The notes beneath the pieces are model-generated. The model searched no databases and had not been told where the DNA came from. It worked only from the letters and a program-made list of their open reading frames with translations. A stretch of DNA of 64,000 bases from Lentzea cavernae (lineage in GTDB: Bacteria > Actinomycetota > Actinomycetes > Mycobacteriales > Pseudonocardiaceae): assembly GCF_014653695.1 (NCBI RefSeq), contig NZ_BNAR01000006.1:1-64000 (forward strand), read 5' to 3'. Made by a program: the position numbers and the translations under genes. Of this stretch, positions 24,685-33,256 are shown one piece after another (position 1 is the stretch's first letter; every line of letters starts with the position of its first letter).

Positions 24685-24817
24685 GCACCGATTGTGACCG
24701 CAACATCACAAGGCCACCATCTATTGCGCTACATGCGAATAGCAGCGATTTCGACCGCGCATCAACCCATGGGGGAGACCTATGTCAGGCCTGGGAAACA
24801 TCCCCCATCGTCGCCGG

Positions 24818-25705
24818 CTACTGGCAAGCGCACCCTGCAGCTGACTTCGCCTCCGCAGTGGTGACGTTCGGGTCAGTCGACTGCTCATCCGCCTCGCAGC
24901 ACGCATCAACACCACAGCAAGAACCGGCGCTCTGCACTCGCACTGCGGGAGACACGACATCGAGCGGCTTCGAAGCCCGAACGACGGCGGAGTGCATGCC
25001 ATCTGCGGCCTGGAAGGTTCGAGTGATCTCAATATCGGCGAAGCCAGCGGCTTCGAGGCCATGGCGGTACTCGGCAAAGGTGAGGGCGCCAGCGATGCAG
25101 CTGACGTAGGAGCCGCGTTCGGCTCGTTCAGCCGAGGTGAGGTGGTCGTCGGCGACGACATCGGAGATGCCGAGACGGCCGCCGGGGCGCAGCACGCGGA
25201 AGGTCTCAGCGAAGACGGCGGGCTTGTCGACGGAGAGGTTGATGACGCAGTTGGAGATGACGACGTCGATGGTGTTGCCGGGCAACGGGATGGCTTCGAT
25301 GTTGCCCTTGAGGAACTCGACGTTGGCGGCGCCGGCTTTGGCCGCGTTCGAGAGCGCCAGCGAGAGCATCTCGTCGGTCATGTCGAGGCCATAAGCCTTG
25401 CCGGTCGGGCCGACGCGGCGCGCGGAGAGCAGGACGTCGATGCCGCCGCCCGAGCCGAGGTCGAGCACGCGCTCACCTTCACGGAGCTCGGCGACCGCAG
25501 TGGGATTGCCACAGCCGAGCGAGGCAGCGACCGCTTCGGCGGGAAGTTCGTCGCGCTGGGCCGCCGGGTAGAGCGCGGCGCCGAAGGTCTCGTCGACCTC
25601 GGCGGCCTGACCGCTGCAGCAGCTCCCGCCGCCTGCGGTGACGGCGATCGCGGCGGCGGCGTAGCGGGCTCGGACGGTCTCGCGCAGCTCGGTCTGCTCG
25701 CTCAT
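24818..25705 (-). CDS. arsM: Arsenite S-adenosylmethionine methyltransferase ArsM
   Basis: A 295-residue cytoplasmic enzyme that methylates As(III) to volatile or exportable methylarsenicals using SAM. I chose the ATG at 25705, spaced 8 bp from GGAGGGG, over the GTG at 25714 that abuts it. SAM motif I is [16 protein letters not shown]. The three family cysteines are present in [15 protein letters not shown] and [10 protein letters not shown]. The N-terminus adds GGGSCCSG and the C-terminus adds [15 protein letters not shown] and GCACQ, extra Cys pairs common in actinobacterial ArsM and probably used to collect arsenic. An ArsR-type dyad lies immediately upstream and the divergent neighbour is arsR, so arsenic induction is likely. 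Confidence 0.96.
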   Translation of the reverse strand: MSEQTELRETVRARYAAAAIAVTAGGGSCCSGQAAEVDETFGAALYPAAQRDELPAEAVAASLGCGNPTAVAELREGERVLDLGSGGGIDVLLSARRVGPTGKAYGLDMTDEMLSLALSNAAKAGAANVEFLKGNIEAIPLPGNTIDVVISNCVINLSVDKPAVFAETFRVLRPGGRLGISDVVADDHLTSAERAERGSYVSCIAGALTFAEYRHGLEAAGFADIEITRTFQAADGMHSAVVRASKPLDVVSPAVRVQSAGSCCGVDACCEADEQSTDPNVTTAEAKSAAGCACQ

Positions 25706-25727
25706 GAGCGGCACCCCTCCAGGTTGT

Positions 25728-25782
25728 ATAGACGTTCGTCTATGTCATGTTTGCACCGGAGGCGAAGTCGCGTCAATATTGA
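25728..25782. promoter_or_regulatory. arsM-arsR divergent operator region
   Basis: Two dyads lie between the divergent genes: ATAGACG-TT-CGTCTAT (25728-25743) near the arsM start, and the perfect palindrome TCAATATTGA (25773-25782) just before the arsR ATG. Both are the size of ArsR-family half-sites. Which one the adjacent ArsR binds is not known. Confidence 0.65.
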
Positions 25783-25785
25783 AGT

Positions 25786-26136
25786 ATGTCGAACCAAGGT
25801 CAGGGCTGCTGTGCACCGCTGTCAGAGGAGCCACTCGCGAAGGAGCAGGCCGAGGAGATGGCGACGGTGTTCAAGGCGCTCGGTGACCCGGTGCGCCTGC
25901 GCCTGTTCTCGATGATCGCGTCGGGGCCGTCCGGCGAGGTGTGCGTCTGCGACCTGACTCCGGCGTTCGACCTCTCACAGCCGACGATCTCGCATCATCT
26001 CAAGCTGTTGAAGCAGGCCGGCCTGGTCGACTCAGAACGCCGCGGAACGTGGGTCTACTACCGGGCGCGCCCTGAAACCGCCGACCGGATGGCCGTGCTG
26101 CTGGCCAGCGTGAGCGGAGACCGTGCCCCCGCGTAG
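25786..26136 (+). CDS. arsR: ArsR family arsenic-responsive repressor
   Basis: A 116-residue winged-helix repressor. ATG at 25786 follows a palindrome that probably overlaps its own promoter, and the mRNA leader is short. The recognition region is AFDLSQPTISHHLKLLKQAGLV, then RRGTWVYYRARPE of the wing. Arsenic ligands visible are C53-V-C55 in EVCVCDL at the start of the DNA-binding helix pair and an N-terminal C8-C9 pair, an arrangement like the Corynebacterium ArsR that uses an N-terminal Cys pair plus the helix cysteine. It should repress arsM and itself until As(III) binds. Confidence 0.94.
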   Translation: MSNQGQGCCAPLSEEPLAKEQAEEMATVFKALGDPVRLRLFSMIASGPSGEVCVCDLTPAFDLSQPTISHHLKLLKQAGLVDSERRGTWVYYRARPETADRMAVLLASVSGDRAPA

Positions 26137-26163
26137 TCGTAGCGCGTCTGACAGGGCGAAGCA

Positions 26164-27138
26164 TCAGTCGAGTGATGCGGCGATCTTCGCGACGGTGGCC
26201 TTCGCGGTGGGCCCGACGCCGATCAGGGTCCCGGATGCGGCACCAGTCCAGCCGCCATACCCGAGCAGATGCAGACGCGGCTCCCCCACCGCAGTCGTTT
26301 CGTCCACCGCAACGCGTCCGTGCTCGTTGCGCAGTTGCAACGGCCCGAGGTGACCGAGCGCAGGCCGGAACCCGGTAGACCAGATCACGACATCGGCCTG
26401 GGAAAGCGCGGCGATGTCCATCGGTGTGGCCACAAGCAGGCCGCTGTCTCGAGCTTCTCGAACCGGCGGCACAGCCACGATGTCACCGAGTTCGCCGACC
26501 CCTCCCGCGCGACGGCTGGCGATGTCGAACAGCGCTTTGCCGTCGATCTCGTCAGGCATGTACCGCGGTGACCGACGAGCCATCCACGTCAGGGAGGCAT
26601 GCGGCAGGAGGTCGGCGGCGATCTGCGCACCGGAGTTGCCGCCACCGACCACGACGACCTTCTGCCCGGCGAACTCCTGCGGGTCGCGGTAGTCGACGGT
26701 GTGCAGCTGGCGGCCCGGCAGCTCCATCAGCGGCCGGAATGGCCGCCACCAGGTGCCGGTCGCACTGATCACGTGCCGCGCGGACCAGGTCCCGGAATCG
26801 GTGCGCACCACCAACTCGTCGCCATCACGGCTCACCGAGGTCACGACGACCGGCCGTTGCACGGGCACGTCGTAGCGCTTCTCGTACGCGGTGAGGTAGT
26901 CGACCACGTGCTGAGCAGTCGGGTAACCGTCTGAGAAAGCCGGCATCGGCCAGCCGGGCAAGGAGCTGTGGCGCGCGATCGAGAACAGCCGCAGGGAGTT
27001 CCACCCGTGCGGCCACGCCCCGCCGGGTACGGGCTGTGCGTCGAGGACCACATGGGACAGACCGGCACGACGCAGGTAGTAGGCGGCGGCCAGCCCTGCC
27101 TGGCCGCCGCCGATCACCACGACATCAGACTTCGACAC
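26164..27138 (-). CDS. arsO: ArsO-like FAD/NAD(P)-dependent flavoprotein
   Basis: A 324-residue flavoprotein of the type encoded in many ars operons as ArsO. Residues 5-20 hold the FAD dinucleotide motif VVVIGGGQAGLAAAYYLRR. The NAD(P) motif is KVVVVGGGNSGAQIAADLL near residue 165, and IWSTGFRPAL is the second FAD contact. It resembles flavin monooxygenases and thioredoxin-reductase-like proteins; the physiological reaction of ArsO is not settled. It overlaps the 3' end of acr3 by 14 bp, so the two are translationally coupled in an arsR-acr3-arsO operon. A homologue, frameshifted, lies at 33257. Confidence 0.88.
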   Translation of the reverse strand: MSKSDVVVIGGGQAGLAAAYYLRRAGLSHVVLDAQPVPGGAWPHGWNSLRLFSIARHSSLPGWPMPAFSDGYPTAQHVVDYLTAYEKRYDVPVQRPVVVTSVSRDGDELVVRTDSGTWSARHVISATGTWWRPFRPLMELPGRQLHTVDYRDPQEFAGQKVVVVGGGNSGAQIAADLLPHASLTWMARRSPRYMPDEIDGKALFDIASRRAGGVGELGDIVAVPPVREARDSGLLVATPMDIAALSQADVVIWSTGFRPALGHLGPLQLRNEHGRVAVDETTAVGEPRLHLLGYGGWTGAASGTLIGVGPTAKATVAKIAASLD

Positions 27139-28198
27139 GGGCCGGCCAACGACGTCGCAACCACAGGCTGACGTAGACGAGCCCGACGAGCACGGGCACC
27201 TCGATCAGCGGCCCGACGACACCGGCCAGAGCCTGCCCCGAGGTCACGCCGAACACGCCGATCGCGACGGCGATGGCGAGCTCGAAGTTGTTGCCAGCCG
27301 CGGTGAACGCCAAGGTCGTGGTCCGCTCGTAGGACAGCCCGGAGGCCTTGCCCAGCGCGTAGGAACCAGCCCACATGATCGCGAAGTAGGCCAGCAGCGG
27401 CAGCGCGATCCGGACGACGTCCAGCGGGCGGCTCGTGATGGTCTCGCCCTGCAACGCGAACAGGATGACGATCGTGAACAGCAGGCCGTACAACGCGATC
27501 GGGCCAACGCGCGGCAAGTACTTCGACTCGTACCACTCCCGGCCTTTCGAGCGCTCGCCGAGCTTGCGACTGAGGTAACCGGCGAGCAGCGGGATGCCGA
27601 GGAAGATCAGCACGGACTGGGCGATCTCCCACGCGGAGAAGTCCACCGAGGCGGTGTCGAGACCCAGCCAGCCCGGCAACAGGTCGAGGTAGAACCAGCC
27701 GAGCACGCCGAACATGATCACCTGGAACACCGAGTTCAACGCCACGAGCATCGCGGCCGCCTCGCGGTCACCGCACGCGAGGTCGTTCCAGATGATCACC
27801 ATCGCGATACACCGGGCGAGGCCGACGATGATCAGGCCGGTGCGGTACTCGGGCAAGTCCGCTAGGAAGATCCAGGCCAGCGCGAACATCAGCGCGGGGC
27901 CGAGGACCCAGTTGAGCACCAGCGAGAGCACCATCGTGCGCGTGTCACGGGTGATGGTGTCGAGCTTGTCGTAGCGGACCTTCGCGAGCACCGGGTACAT
28001 CATCAGCAGCAGGCCGAGGGCAATCGGCAGCGACACCTCGCCGATCTTCACCGCCTCCAGCACTCCCTGCAGGCCCGGTACGAAGCGGCCGAGGCCGAGG
28101 CCGACGACCATGGCAAGGCCGATCCACATCGGCAGCAGCCTGTCCAGGAAGGACAGTCGGTGCAGCACGTCCGGTGCCGCGGTTTCCTTGGTGGTCAA
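27125..28198 (-). CDS. acr3: Arsenite efflux permease Acr3
   Basis: A bile/arsenite/riboflavin-superfamily carrier with about ten membrane helices that expels As(III) across the cytoplasmic membrane. I chose the TTG at 28198 because AGGAG lies 7 bp before it; a GTG at 28228 would extend the protein by ten residues without a ribosome site. Diagnostic stretches are LARCIAMVIIWNDLACGD, with the catalytic cysteine in the helix-4 position, and FTAAGNNFELAIAVAIGVFG with the conserved AGNNFE. The gene is second in an operon: a Cys-type ArsR precedes it by about 70 bp and the ArsO-like gene overlaps its end. Confidence 0.95.
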   Translation of the reverse strand: MTTKETAAPDVLHRLSFLDRLLPMWIGLAMVVGLGLGRFVPGLQGVLEAVKIGEVSLPIALGLLLMMYPVLAKVRYDKLDTITRDTRTMVLSLVLNWVLGPALMFALAWIFLADLPEYRTGLIIVGLARCIAMVIIWNDLACGDREAAAMLVALNSVFQVIMFGVLGWFYLDLLPGWLGLDTASVDFSAWEIAQSVLIFLGIPLLAGYLSRKLGERSKGREWYESKYLPRVGPIALYGLLFTIVILFALQGETITSRPLDVVRIALPLLAYFAIMWAGSYALGKASGLSYERTTTLAFTAAGNNFELAIAVAIGVFGVTSGQALAGVVGPLIEVPVLVGLVYVSLWLRRRWPARVEV

Positions 28199-28266
28199 CT
28201 GATTCTCCTGGGTGTGGGCAGAGACCACCGCCCGACGAGGAGCCGGGTCGGGGCGGTTCGGTCAGG

Positions 28267-28596
28267 TCAGTCGCAGCACGCGCTGGAGTCGCGCAGCGGC
28301 CCGCCCGGTGCCAGCACGGCCGCGAGGATGTCGATGGCGGCGTTGTCGATGCGGTACCAACTCCAGGTGCCGCGGCGTTCCCGGCTGAGGACTCCGGCCT
28401 GCACGAGGATCTTGAGGTGGTGGCTCAGCGAGGACTGCGGCATGTCGAACTGTTCGGCGAGGTCGCAGAAGCAAGCTTCCTGGCTTTCGGTCCGTCGGAC
28501 CAGGCCGACCAGGTCGACGCGGATCGGATCGCCCAGTGCCTTGAACAGGCGGGCGGCCGTCGTCGAGCCGAGCAGCGTCTGGTCCGGGCTGGTCAT
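28267..28596 (-). CDS. arsR: ArsR family arsenic-responsive repressor
   Basis: A 109-residue winged-helix repressor. The ATG at 28596 is preferred; the frame extends nearly 200 bp upstream into the divergent gene with no coding quality. A possible -10 TATGGT sits 7 bp before the ATG, so the message may be leaderless. The As(III)-binding motif is C42-F-C44 in EACFCDL, followed by FDMPQSSLSHHLKILVQAGVL; the C-terminus ends with a Cys pair (SACCD). It heads the arsR-acr3-arsO operon and is divergent from the arsenate reductase genes. A dyad at 28619-28634 is the likely operator. Confidence 0.94.
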   Translation of the reverse strand: MTSPDQTLLGSTTAARLFKALGDPIRVDLVGLVRRTESQEACFCDLAEQFDMPQSSLSHHLKILVQAGVLSRERRGTWSWYRIDNAAIDILAAVLAPGGPLRDSSACCD

Positions 28597-28618
28597 GGGC
28601 AAGACCATAGCCGCTTGG

Positions 28619-28634
28619 ATTGACAAAAGTCGAT
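28619..28634. promoter_or_regulatory. ArsR-type dyad between divergent arsR and arsC genes
   Basis: ATTGAC-AAAA-GTCGAT, an inverted repeat with one mismatch, placed 23 bp before the arsR ATG and 48 bp before the rightward arsC-like start. Confidence 0.6.
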
Positions 28635-28681
28635 ACACCGAGTGTGATCTGCATCGACGAACTTCGGTCCAAGGAGATCTG

Positions 28682-29322
28682 ATGTCCCGCACCAGCGGAC
28701 TCCCCCAGCACGAGCTCAGCGCCCAGCTGCTCCGGATCACCGACGAACTCTCCGACAAGTTCCACGGCGTGTTCGGCCGCGAGACCGTGGCCAAGGTCGT
28801 GGACGAGACCTACGACCTGCTCGCCGAGAACGCCACCGTCACGACCTATCTGCCGGTCCTGACCGCGCGATTCGCCAAGCAGAGGCTGACCGACCAAGGC
28901 CGCGCCGACGGCCTGACCACCATCACGGTGCCGCAGGTGCTGTTCATCTGCGTGCACAACGCAGGCCGCTCCCAGATCGCCGCCGCACTGCTGGAGCACC
29001 ACGCGTTCGGCAAGGTCTCCGTGCGTTCGGCAGGCAGCAAGCCCACTGGCACCATCCCCAGACCGTCACTGACGCGCTCGCCGAACTCGGCATCGAGCTC
29101 ACCGAGGCGTTCCCGAAACCGCTGACCGACGAGGTTGTGCGCGCCGCCGACGTCGTGGTCACCATGGGCTGCGGCGACTCCTGCCCGGTCTACCCCGGCA
29201 AGCGCTACCTCGACTGGGACGTCGCCGACCCGGCGGGCGCCTCGCTCAACATCGTCCGCGATGTCCGCGACGACGTCGACCGCCGCGTGCGCGGCCTGCT
29301 GTCCGAACTGCTCCACGACTGA
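28682..29322 (+). pseudogene. Frameshifted arsenate reductase with N-terminal three-helix domain
   Basis: The intact product would be about 213 residues: an N-terminal three-helix-bundle dimerisation domain (HELSAQLLRITDELSDKF to about residue 75) and a low-molecular-weight-phosphatase-fold arsenate reductase domain (FICVHNAGRSQIAAALLEHH, the P-loop, then MGCGDSCPVYPGKRYLDW). The start is ATG 28682 with AAGGAG upstream. The frame breaks near 29056: SKPTGTI continues in the next frame as PQTVTDALAELGIEL. One extra C in the CCCC run there would restore the gene, so either a recent one-base deletion or a sequencing error is likely. It precedes an intact paralogue by 29 bp. Confidence 0.85.
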
Positions 29323-29351
29323 GAAATCCGCTGGGAACAAGGAGAACTGAC

Positions 29352-29753
29352 GTGTCGAAGACCCCCGAAGTGCTGTTCGTCTGTGTGCACAACGCCGGCC
29401 GGTCGCAGATGTCGGCGGCACTGCTGCAGCACTACGGCATGGGCCGCATCGCCGTCCGCTCAGCAGGTTCCGAACCTGCCGAGAAGGTCAACCCCGCAGC
29501 CGCGGCCGCCCTGGCCGAGTGGGGCCTGGACATCACCGCCGAGGTCCCGTCGAAGCTCACGACCGAGGACGTCGAGGCGTCCGATGTCGTGATCACCATG
29601 GGCTGCGGCGACACCTGCCCGGTGTTCCCCGGCAAGCGCTACCTCGACTGGCAGCTCGACGACCCGGCCGGCCAGGGCATCGACGCGGTGCGGCCGATCC
29701 GTGACGACATCGACCGCCGCGTGCGCGGCCTGGTCGCCGAACTGCTCGACTAG
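29352..29753 (+). CDS. arsC: Mycothiol-type arsenate reductase ArsC
   Basis: A 133-residue cytoplasmic enzyme that reduces arsenate to arsenite, feeding Acr3 and ArsM. GTG at 29352 has AAGGAGAA 7 bp upstream. The phosphatase-like P-loop is CVHNAGRSQMSAALL with the catalytic Cys at about residue 11, and MGCGDTCPVFPGKRYLDWQL contains the second and third cysteines. This layout matches actinobacterial arsenate reductases that work with mycothiol and mycoredoxin; thioredoxin coupling cannot be excluded. It is second in a two-gene operon after the frameshifted paralogue, and its stop overlaps the convergent MFS gene by 4 bp. Confidence 0.94.
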   Translation: MSKTPEVLFVCVHNAGRSQMSAALLQHYGMGRIAVRSAGSEPAEKVNPAAAAALAEWGLDITAEVPSKLTTEDVEASDVVITMGCGDTCPVFPGKRYLDWQLDDPAGQGIDAVRPIRDDIDRRVRGLVAELLD

Positions 29754-30943
29754 CGACGCGGGACGCTGGCGGTCGACAACGCGGCCGCCAGCACCCCGAT
29801 CACGCCCAGCACCACGAACACCGCGGGGTAGCCGCCGAGCCACCCGGCCATGGCGCTGCCCGCCCACGGCGCGATCGCCGCGGTCAGCATCACCGGCACG
29901 GCGAGCAGCCCGCTCAACCGTCCGGAATGGACGGCACCCCACCGGTCGGTGACCGCGGTCGCCTGCACCAGCGTGAAGATCCTGCGCGCGACTCCAGCGA
30001 GCACCGAACCGGCGATGAGCAGCAGCGCCGGGCCGGGCAACAGCCCGAGCAACGTCGTCACCACCGCACTCACCAGCAGGACGAGTGCGGTCCGCGTGCG
30101 CACTGACGTCCTCGCGGTCAATCTCGTGTAGCCGAGCCGACCGAGGACCTGGCCCACCCCACCGAGGCCCAAGGCCACCGCGGCCGCTGATGTCGACATC
30201 CCACGTTCGGTCAGCAACGGCACGAGGTTGACCACGACCGCGTAGACGCTGAACGCGGCCAGACTCATCGCGATCGTCAGCACGGTGAACGGCCTGCTTC
30301 GTGCCACCACCGACGGATGGTGCTTCGCCTCGTGCTCGATCTCCGGCCACGCCAGCCGCAGCCCCAACAGGTGCAGCGGAATTGTGGTGCCCGCGAGGAC
30401 ACCGGCGAGAACGAGGTAGGTCCCGCGCCAGTCTAAGTGGGTGTTCAGCACGGCGGTGAGCGGCGCGAACACCGTGCTGGCCAATCCCGCGACCAATGTG
30501 AGCGCGGTCAGCGCCGACACCCGCCTCGCGCCATACCAGCGCGTGAGCGCGGCAAACGCGGGAGCGTAGAACACCCCGGCCATCGCGACACCGATCAGCA
30601 GCCACGCCACGGTGAACCACGCCAGCGATCGCGCGGTCGCCATCATAACGACCGCCGGCACCGCGACGATCGAACCGGTGGTCATAATCGCGCGCGGCCC
30701 GTGCCGGTCGAGCAGCCTGCCCACCGGAACGCCGACGAGTCCCGCCACGATCTGACTCGCGGAGAACCCAGCGGTGATCGCGGCATGCGACCAACCAATC
30801 CGCTCGCCGATCGTCGGCAGCAACACCGGGAACGCGTAGTACAGGATCCCCCAGCTGATGATCTCCGTGGTGCACAGGACGATCAGCACTCGGCGGAGCC
30901 CGGCGTCGGTGCCGGGCTCCACTGCCGCGGTGTCAGCGGGCAC
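29750..30943 (-). CDS. MFS transporter of the arsenic cluster
   Basis: A 397-residue transporter with about 12 membrane helices. GTG start at 30943. Features are the N-terminal SWGILYYAFPVLLPTIGERIGW helix, VGVPVGRLLDRHGPRAIM (motif A) and ARRVSALTALTLVAGLAST. Its start lies inside the end of the upstream flavoprotein gene (11-bp overlap), so the two are translationally coupled. The same pair, a flavoprotein followed by an MFS carrier, recurs in actinobacterial ars clusters. I infer export of an arsenic species or of a compound modified by the flavoprotein. The substrate is not readable, and this is not recognisably ArsJ or ArsB. Confidence 0.88.
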   Translation of the reverse strand: MPADTAAVEPGTDAGLRRVLIVLCTTEIISWGILYYAFPVLLPTIGERIGWSHAAITAGFSASQIVAGLVGVPVGRLLDRHGPRAIMTTGSIVAVPAVVMMATARSLAWFTVAWLLIGVAMAGVFYAPAFAALTRWYGARRVSALTALTLVAGLASTVFAPLTAVLNTHLDWRGTYLVLAGVLAGTTIPLHLLGLRLAWPEIEHEAKHHPSVVARSRPFTVLTIAMSLAAFSVYAVVVNLVPLLTERGMSTSAAAVALGLGGVGQVLGRLGYTRLTARTSVRTRTALVLLVSAVVTTLLGLLPGPALLLIAGSVLAGVARRIFTLVQATAVTDRWGAVHSGRLSGLLAVPVMLTAAIAPWAGSAMAGWLGGYPAVFVVLGVIGVLAAALSTASVPRR

Positions 30944-32267
30944 TAGGCGCGAGCCCGATCGTCAGCACACCGTTCTCCGGCGAACCGCAGCAGCCGCCCT
31001 CGTTCTTCTGCGTCTCCGGCGCGTCGAACACGCCCGCGCCACCGCAGACCCCGGTCTCGGGCAGCACGAGTTCAACCCGTCCAGCGGCTTCGTGGTCACC
31101 GGCGATCGCGGCCACGACTGAACGAGCCTGCTCGTACCCGGTCAGCGACAGGAACGTCGGCGCGCGACCATAGCTCTTGATGCCCACGAGGTAGACGTTC
31201 GGCTCGGGGTGACGGAGTTCGGCCTCACCATGCGGGTAGACGGTGCCGCAAGAGTGGACGTTCGGGTCGATCAGCGGCGCAAGCTTCTTCGGCGCCTGTA
31301 GCACGGGGTCCAGGTCGAGGCGAATCTCCGACAGCCACGACAAGTCGGGCCGGAACCCGGTCAGCACGACGACCTCGTCGACACCCTCGACCCTGTGCCC
31401 GTCGAACGACTCCAGCGTGAGCGTTCCGTCCTCCCCGCGTTCGACAGCCGCCGTGCGGAACCCGGTCGCGGTCGTGATGTGCCCGGCCTCGGCCGCCTTC
31501 TTCGCGCGCAGACCCAACGCACCGCGCGCCGGCAGCTGGTCGGCCTCGCCACCGCCGAACGCGTTGCCGACCGCTCCGCGGCGCAGCAGCCAGACGATCT
31601 CCGTGTCCGGCTCCTGCTCGGCGAGCTCCGCCAAGACCACCAAGGCCGTCAGTGCGGAGTGACCGCTACCGGCGACCGCGATCCGCTTGCCCGCATATCG
31701 AGCGCGCTCTGCCACGAGGTCGGGCACGCGGTAAGTGATCTGCGCGGCTGCGGCCTTCTCTCCCACCGCGGGAAGTCCGTCGCCACCGAGCGGGTTCGGC
31801 GAGCCCCACGTGCCGGACGCGTCGATCACCGCACGTGCCGTGATCCGCTCCTCACCGTGGGCGGTCTGCACGTGCACGGTGAGCGGCTCGTCCTCGCGCC
31901 CGGAGTCGACGATCCGGTCTCGGCCACGGCGAGCCAGGCCCACCACGCGCGCCCCGAACCGAACCCGATCGCCCAGTACCTCGGCCAGCGGCCGCAGGTA
32001 GCTCTCCACCCACTCCCCACCGCTCGGGTAGGCGTCACCGTCGGGCCGCACCCAACCGGCCTCCTTCAGCAAGCGCTCGGCCGCCGGATCGACGAGCTCA
32101 CTCCACTGCGAGAACAGCCGAACGTAGTTCCACTCAGACACGGCCGCACCGGCACGAGCGCCCGCCTCCAGCACGAGCACCTGCTCGCCCCGCTCGACCA
32201 AGTTCGCCGCCGCGGACAAACCCGCAGGTCCGGCACCCACCACGACGACCGGCAACTCGCTCACCAC
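30933..32267 (-). CDS. FAD-dependent oxidoreductase of the arsenic cluster, Cys-rich tail
   Basis: A 444-residue flavoprotein. The FAD motif is VVVVGAGPAGLSAAANLVER at the N-terminus; KRIAVAGSGHSALTALVVLAEL is the NAD(P)-binding motif, and VVLTGFRPDLSWL the second FAD contact. The C-terminus carries TGVCGGAGVFD and NEGGCCGSPENG, three cysteines in a flexible tail like those of arsenic-handling proteins. GTG start, with AAGGGG 5-8 bp upstream. It is coupled to the MFS gene downstream and divergent from the ArsR-acetyltransferase fusion, whose dyad-rich promoter region lies between. The reaction is unknown; oxidation or reduction of an arsenical is an inference from context. Confidence 0.88.
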   Translation of the reverse strand: MVSELPVVVVGAGPAGLSAAANLVERGEQVLVLEAGARAGAAVSEWNYVRLFSQWSELVDPAAERLLKEAGWVRPDGDAYPSGGEWVESYLRPLAEVLGDRVRFGARVVGLARRGRDRIVDSGREDEPLTVHVQTAHGEERITARAVIDASGTWGSPNPLGGDGLPAVGEKAAAAQITYRVPDLVAERARYAGKRIAVAGSGHSALTALVVLAELAEQEPDTEIVWLLRRGAVGNAFGGGEADQLPARGALGLRAKKAAEAGHITTATGFRTAAVERGEDGTLTLESFDGHRVEGVDEVVVLTGFRPDLSWLSEIRLDLDPVLQAPKKLAPLIDPNVHSCGTVYPHGEAELRHPEPNVYLVGIKSYGRAPTFLSLTGYEQARSVVAAIAGDHEAAGRVELVLPETGVCGGAGVFDAPETQKNEGGCCGSPENGVLTIGLAPSAR

Positions 32268-32271
32268 ACAC

Positions 32272-32345
32272 CCCTTGAATCGATGGATTTCAAATCAACA
32301 CGGCGGACTCTATCGACCCGGATCGATTGACGCAACCATCGATCT
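32272..32345. promoter_or_regulatory. Dyad-rich divergent promoter region (ArsR-type)
   Basis: Between the divergent flavoprotein and ArsR-fusion genes are several repeats: TTGAA-n9-TTCAA, ATCGAT-n10-ATCGAT, and TCGATCTGCGTCGA. These ATCGA-rich half-sites resemble the dyad at 28619-28634. They probably bind the adjacent ArsR-type fusion protein. Confidence 0.5.
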
Positions 32346-32363
32346 GCGTCGATACTTCAGCCC

Positions 32364-33200
32364 ATGACGACGACAGCGCCCTCGCCGGCCGTGCTGCCTG
32401 CCGACGACGCCGCGACCTACGCGGACTGGTTCGCGTGCCTCGCCGAGCCGACCCGCGTGCGCCTGCTTCACGCCGTGGCGACCGCGGGACGTTCGATGAC
32501 CGTCGGCGAGCTGACCGAACTGGTGGGCATCAGCCAGTCCACTTGCTCACACCACGTGCGCAAACTCGTGGAGGTGGGCTTCCTGCGCCAGCACAGGGAG
32601 GGCACCGCGACCCACGTCAGCGTGAACCCGTCGTGCTGCACCGGCCTGCCCCACGCCGCCGACGTCGTCATGGGCATGCTCGCACCGCGCCCCTGCTGCC
32701 CGACCGACCTCCCGGCGGACGTCCTGGTGCGCCCGCTGGAAATCTCCGACTGGAACGCCGTGCGCCGCATCTACGGCGAAGGCATCGCGACGGGTGACGC
32801 AACGTTCGAAACCGAGGTTCCCCTGCGCAGGGCGCTGGACGCCAAATGGCTCCCGGACCACCGCTGGATCGCCGAGGTCGACGGCAAGGTCGCAGGCTGG
32901 GCCGCGCTCACCGCAGCGTCCACACGGGACTGCTATGCAGGAGTCGCCAAGACGTCCGTTTACGTGGGCAAGGGCTTCCGCAGCCGTGGCGTCGGCAAAA
33001 CCCTGGTGCACAAGCAGGTCACCGCCGCCGACGAGGCAGGCTTGTGGACGTTGCAGACCTCGATCTTCCCCGAGAACCGCACAAGCCTCGCCCTGCACCA
33101 CTCCGCGGGCTTCCGCACCCTCGGCGTCCGCGAACGCATCGCGCAGCACCACGGTGTGTGGCGCGACACCGTCTTTCTCGAACGTCGCACCGCCAACTAA
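32364..33200 (+). CDS. ArsR-type repressor fused to an ArsN1/PAT-like N-acetyltransferase
   Basis: A 278-residue two-domain protein. Residues 15-115 are an ArsR winged helix (WFACLAEPTRVRLLHAV; GISQSTCSHHVRKLVEVGFL) with Cys pairs C91-C92 and C111-C112 that could bind As(III). Residues 120-278 are a GNAT acetyltransferase of the phosphinothricin/ArsN1 type (VRPLEISDWNAVRRIYGEGI, ATFETEVP, GKGFRSRGVGKTLVHKQV for acetyl-CoA). ArsN1 enzymes acetylate the amino group of arsinothricin, an organoarsenical antibiotic, and PAT acts on phosphinothricin. The fusion suggests one protein that senses arsenic and detoxifies an organoarsenical amino acid. It could equally be a repressor whose GNAT part binds an effector. 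It faces the flavoprotein-MFS pair. Confidence 0.9.
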   Translation: MTTTAPSPAVLPADDAATYADWFACLAEPTRVRLLHAVATAGRSMTVGELTELVGISQSTCSHHVRKLVEVGFLRQHREGTATHVSVNPSCCTGLPHAADVVMGMLAPRPCCPTDLPADVLVRPLEISDWNAVRRIYGEGIATGDATFETEVPLRRALDAKWLPDHRWIAEVDGKVAGWAALTAASTRDCYAGVAKTSVYVGKGFRSRGVGKTLVHKQVTAADEAGLWTLQTSIFPENRTSLALHHSAGFRTLGVRERIAQHHGVWRDTVFLERRTAN

Positions 33201-33256
33201 CTCCCCGCCCACCACCAACCGTCGCCGCCCTCGGCGACGGCTACTTCGAGGTGCCC

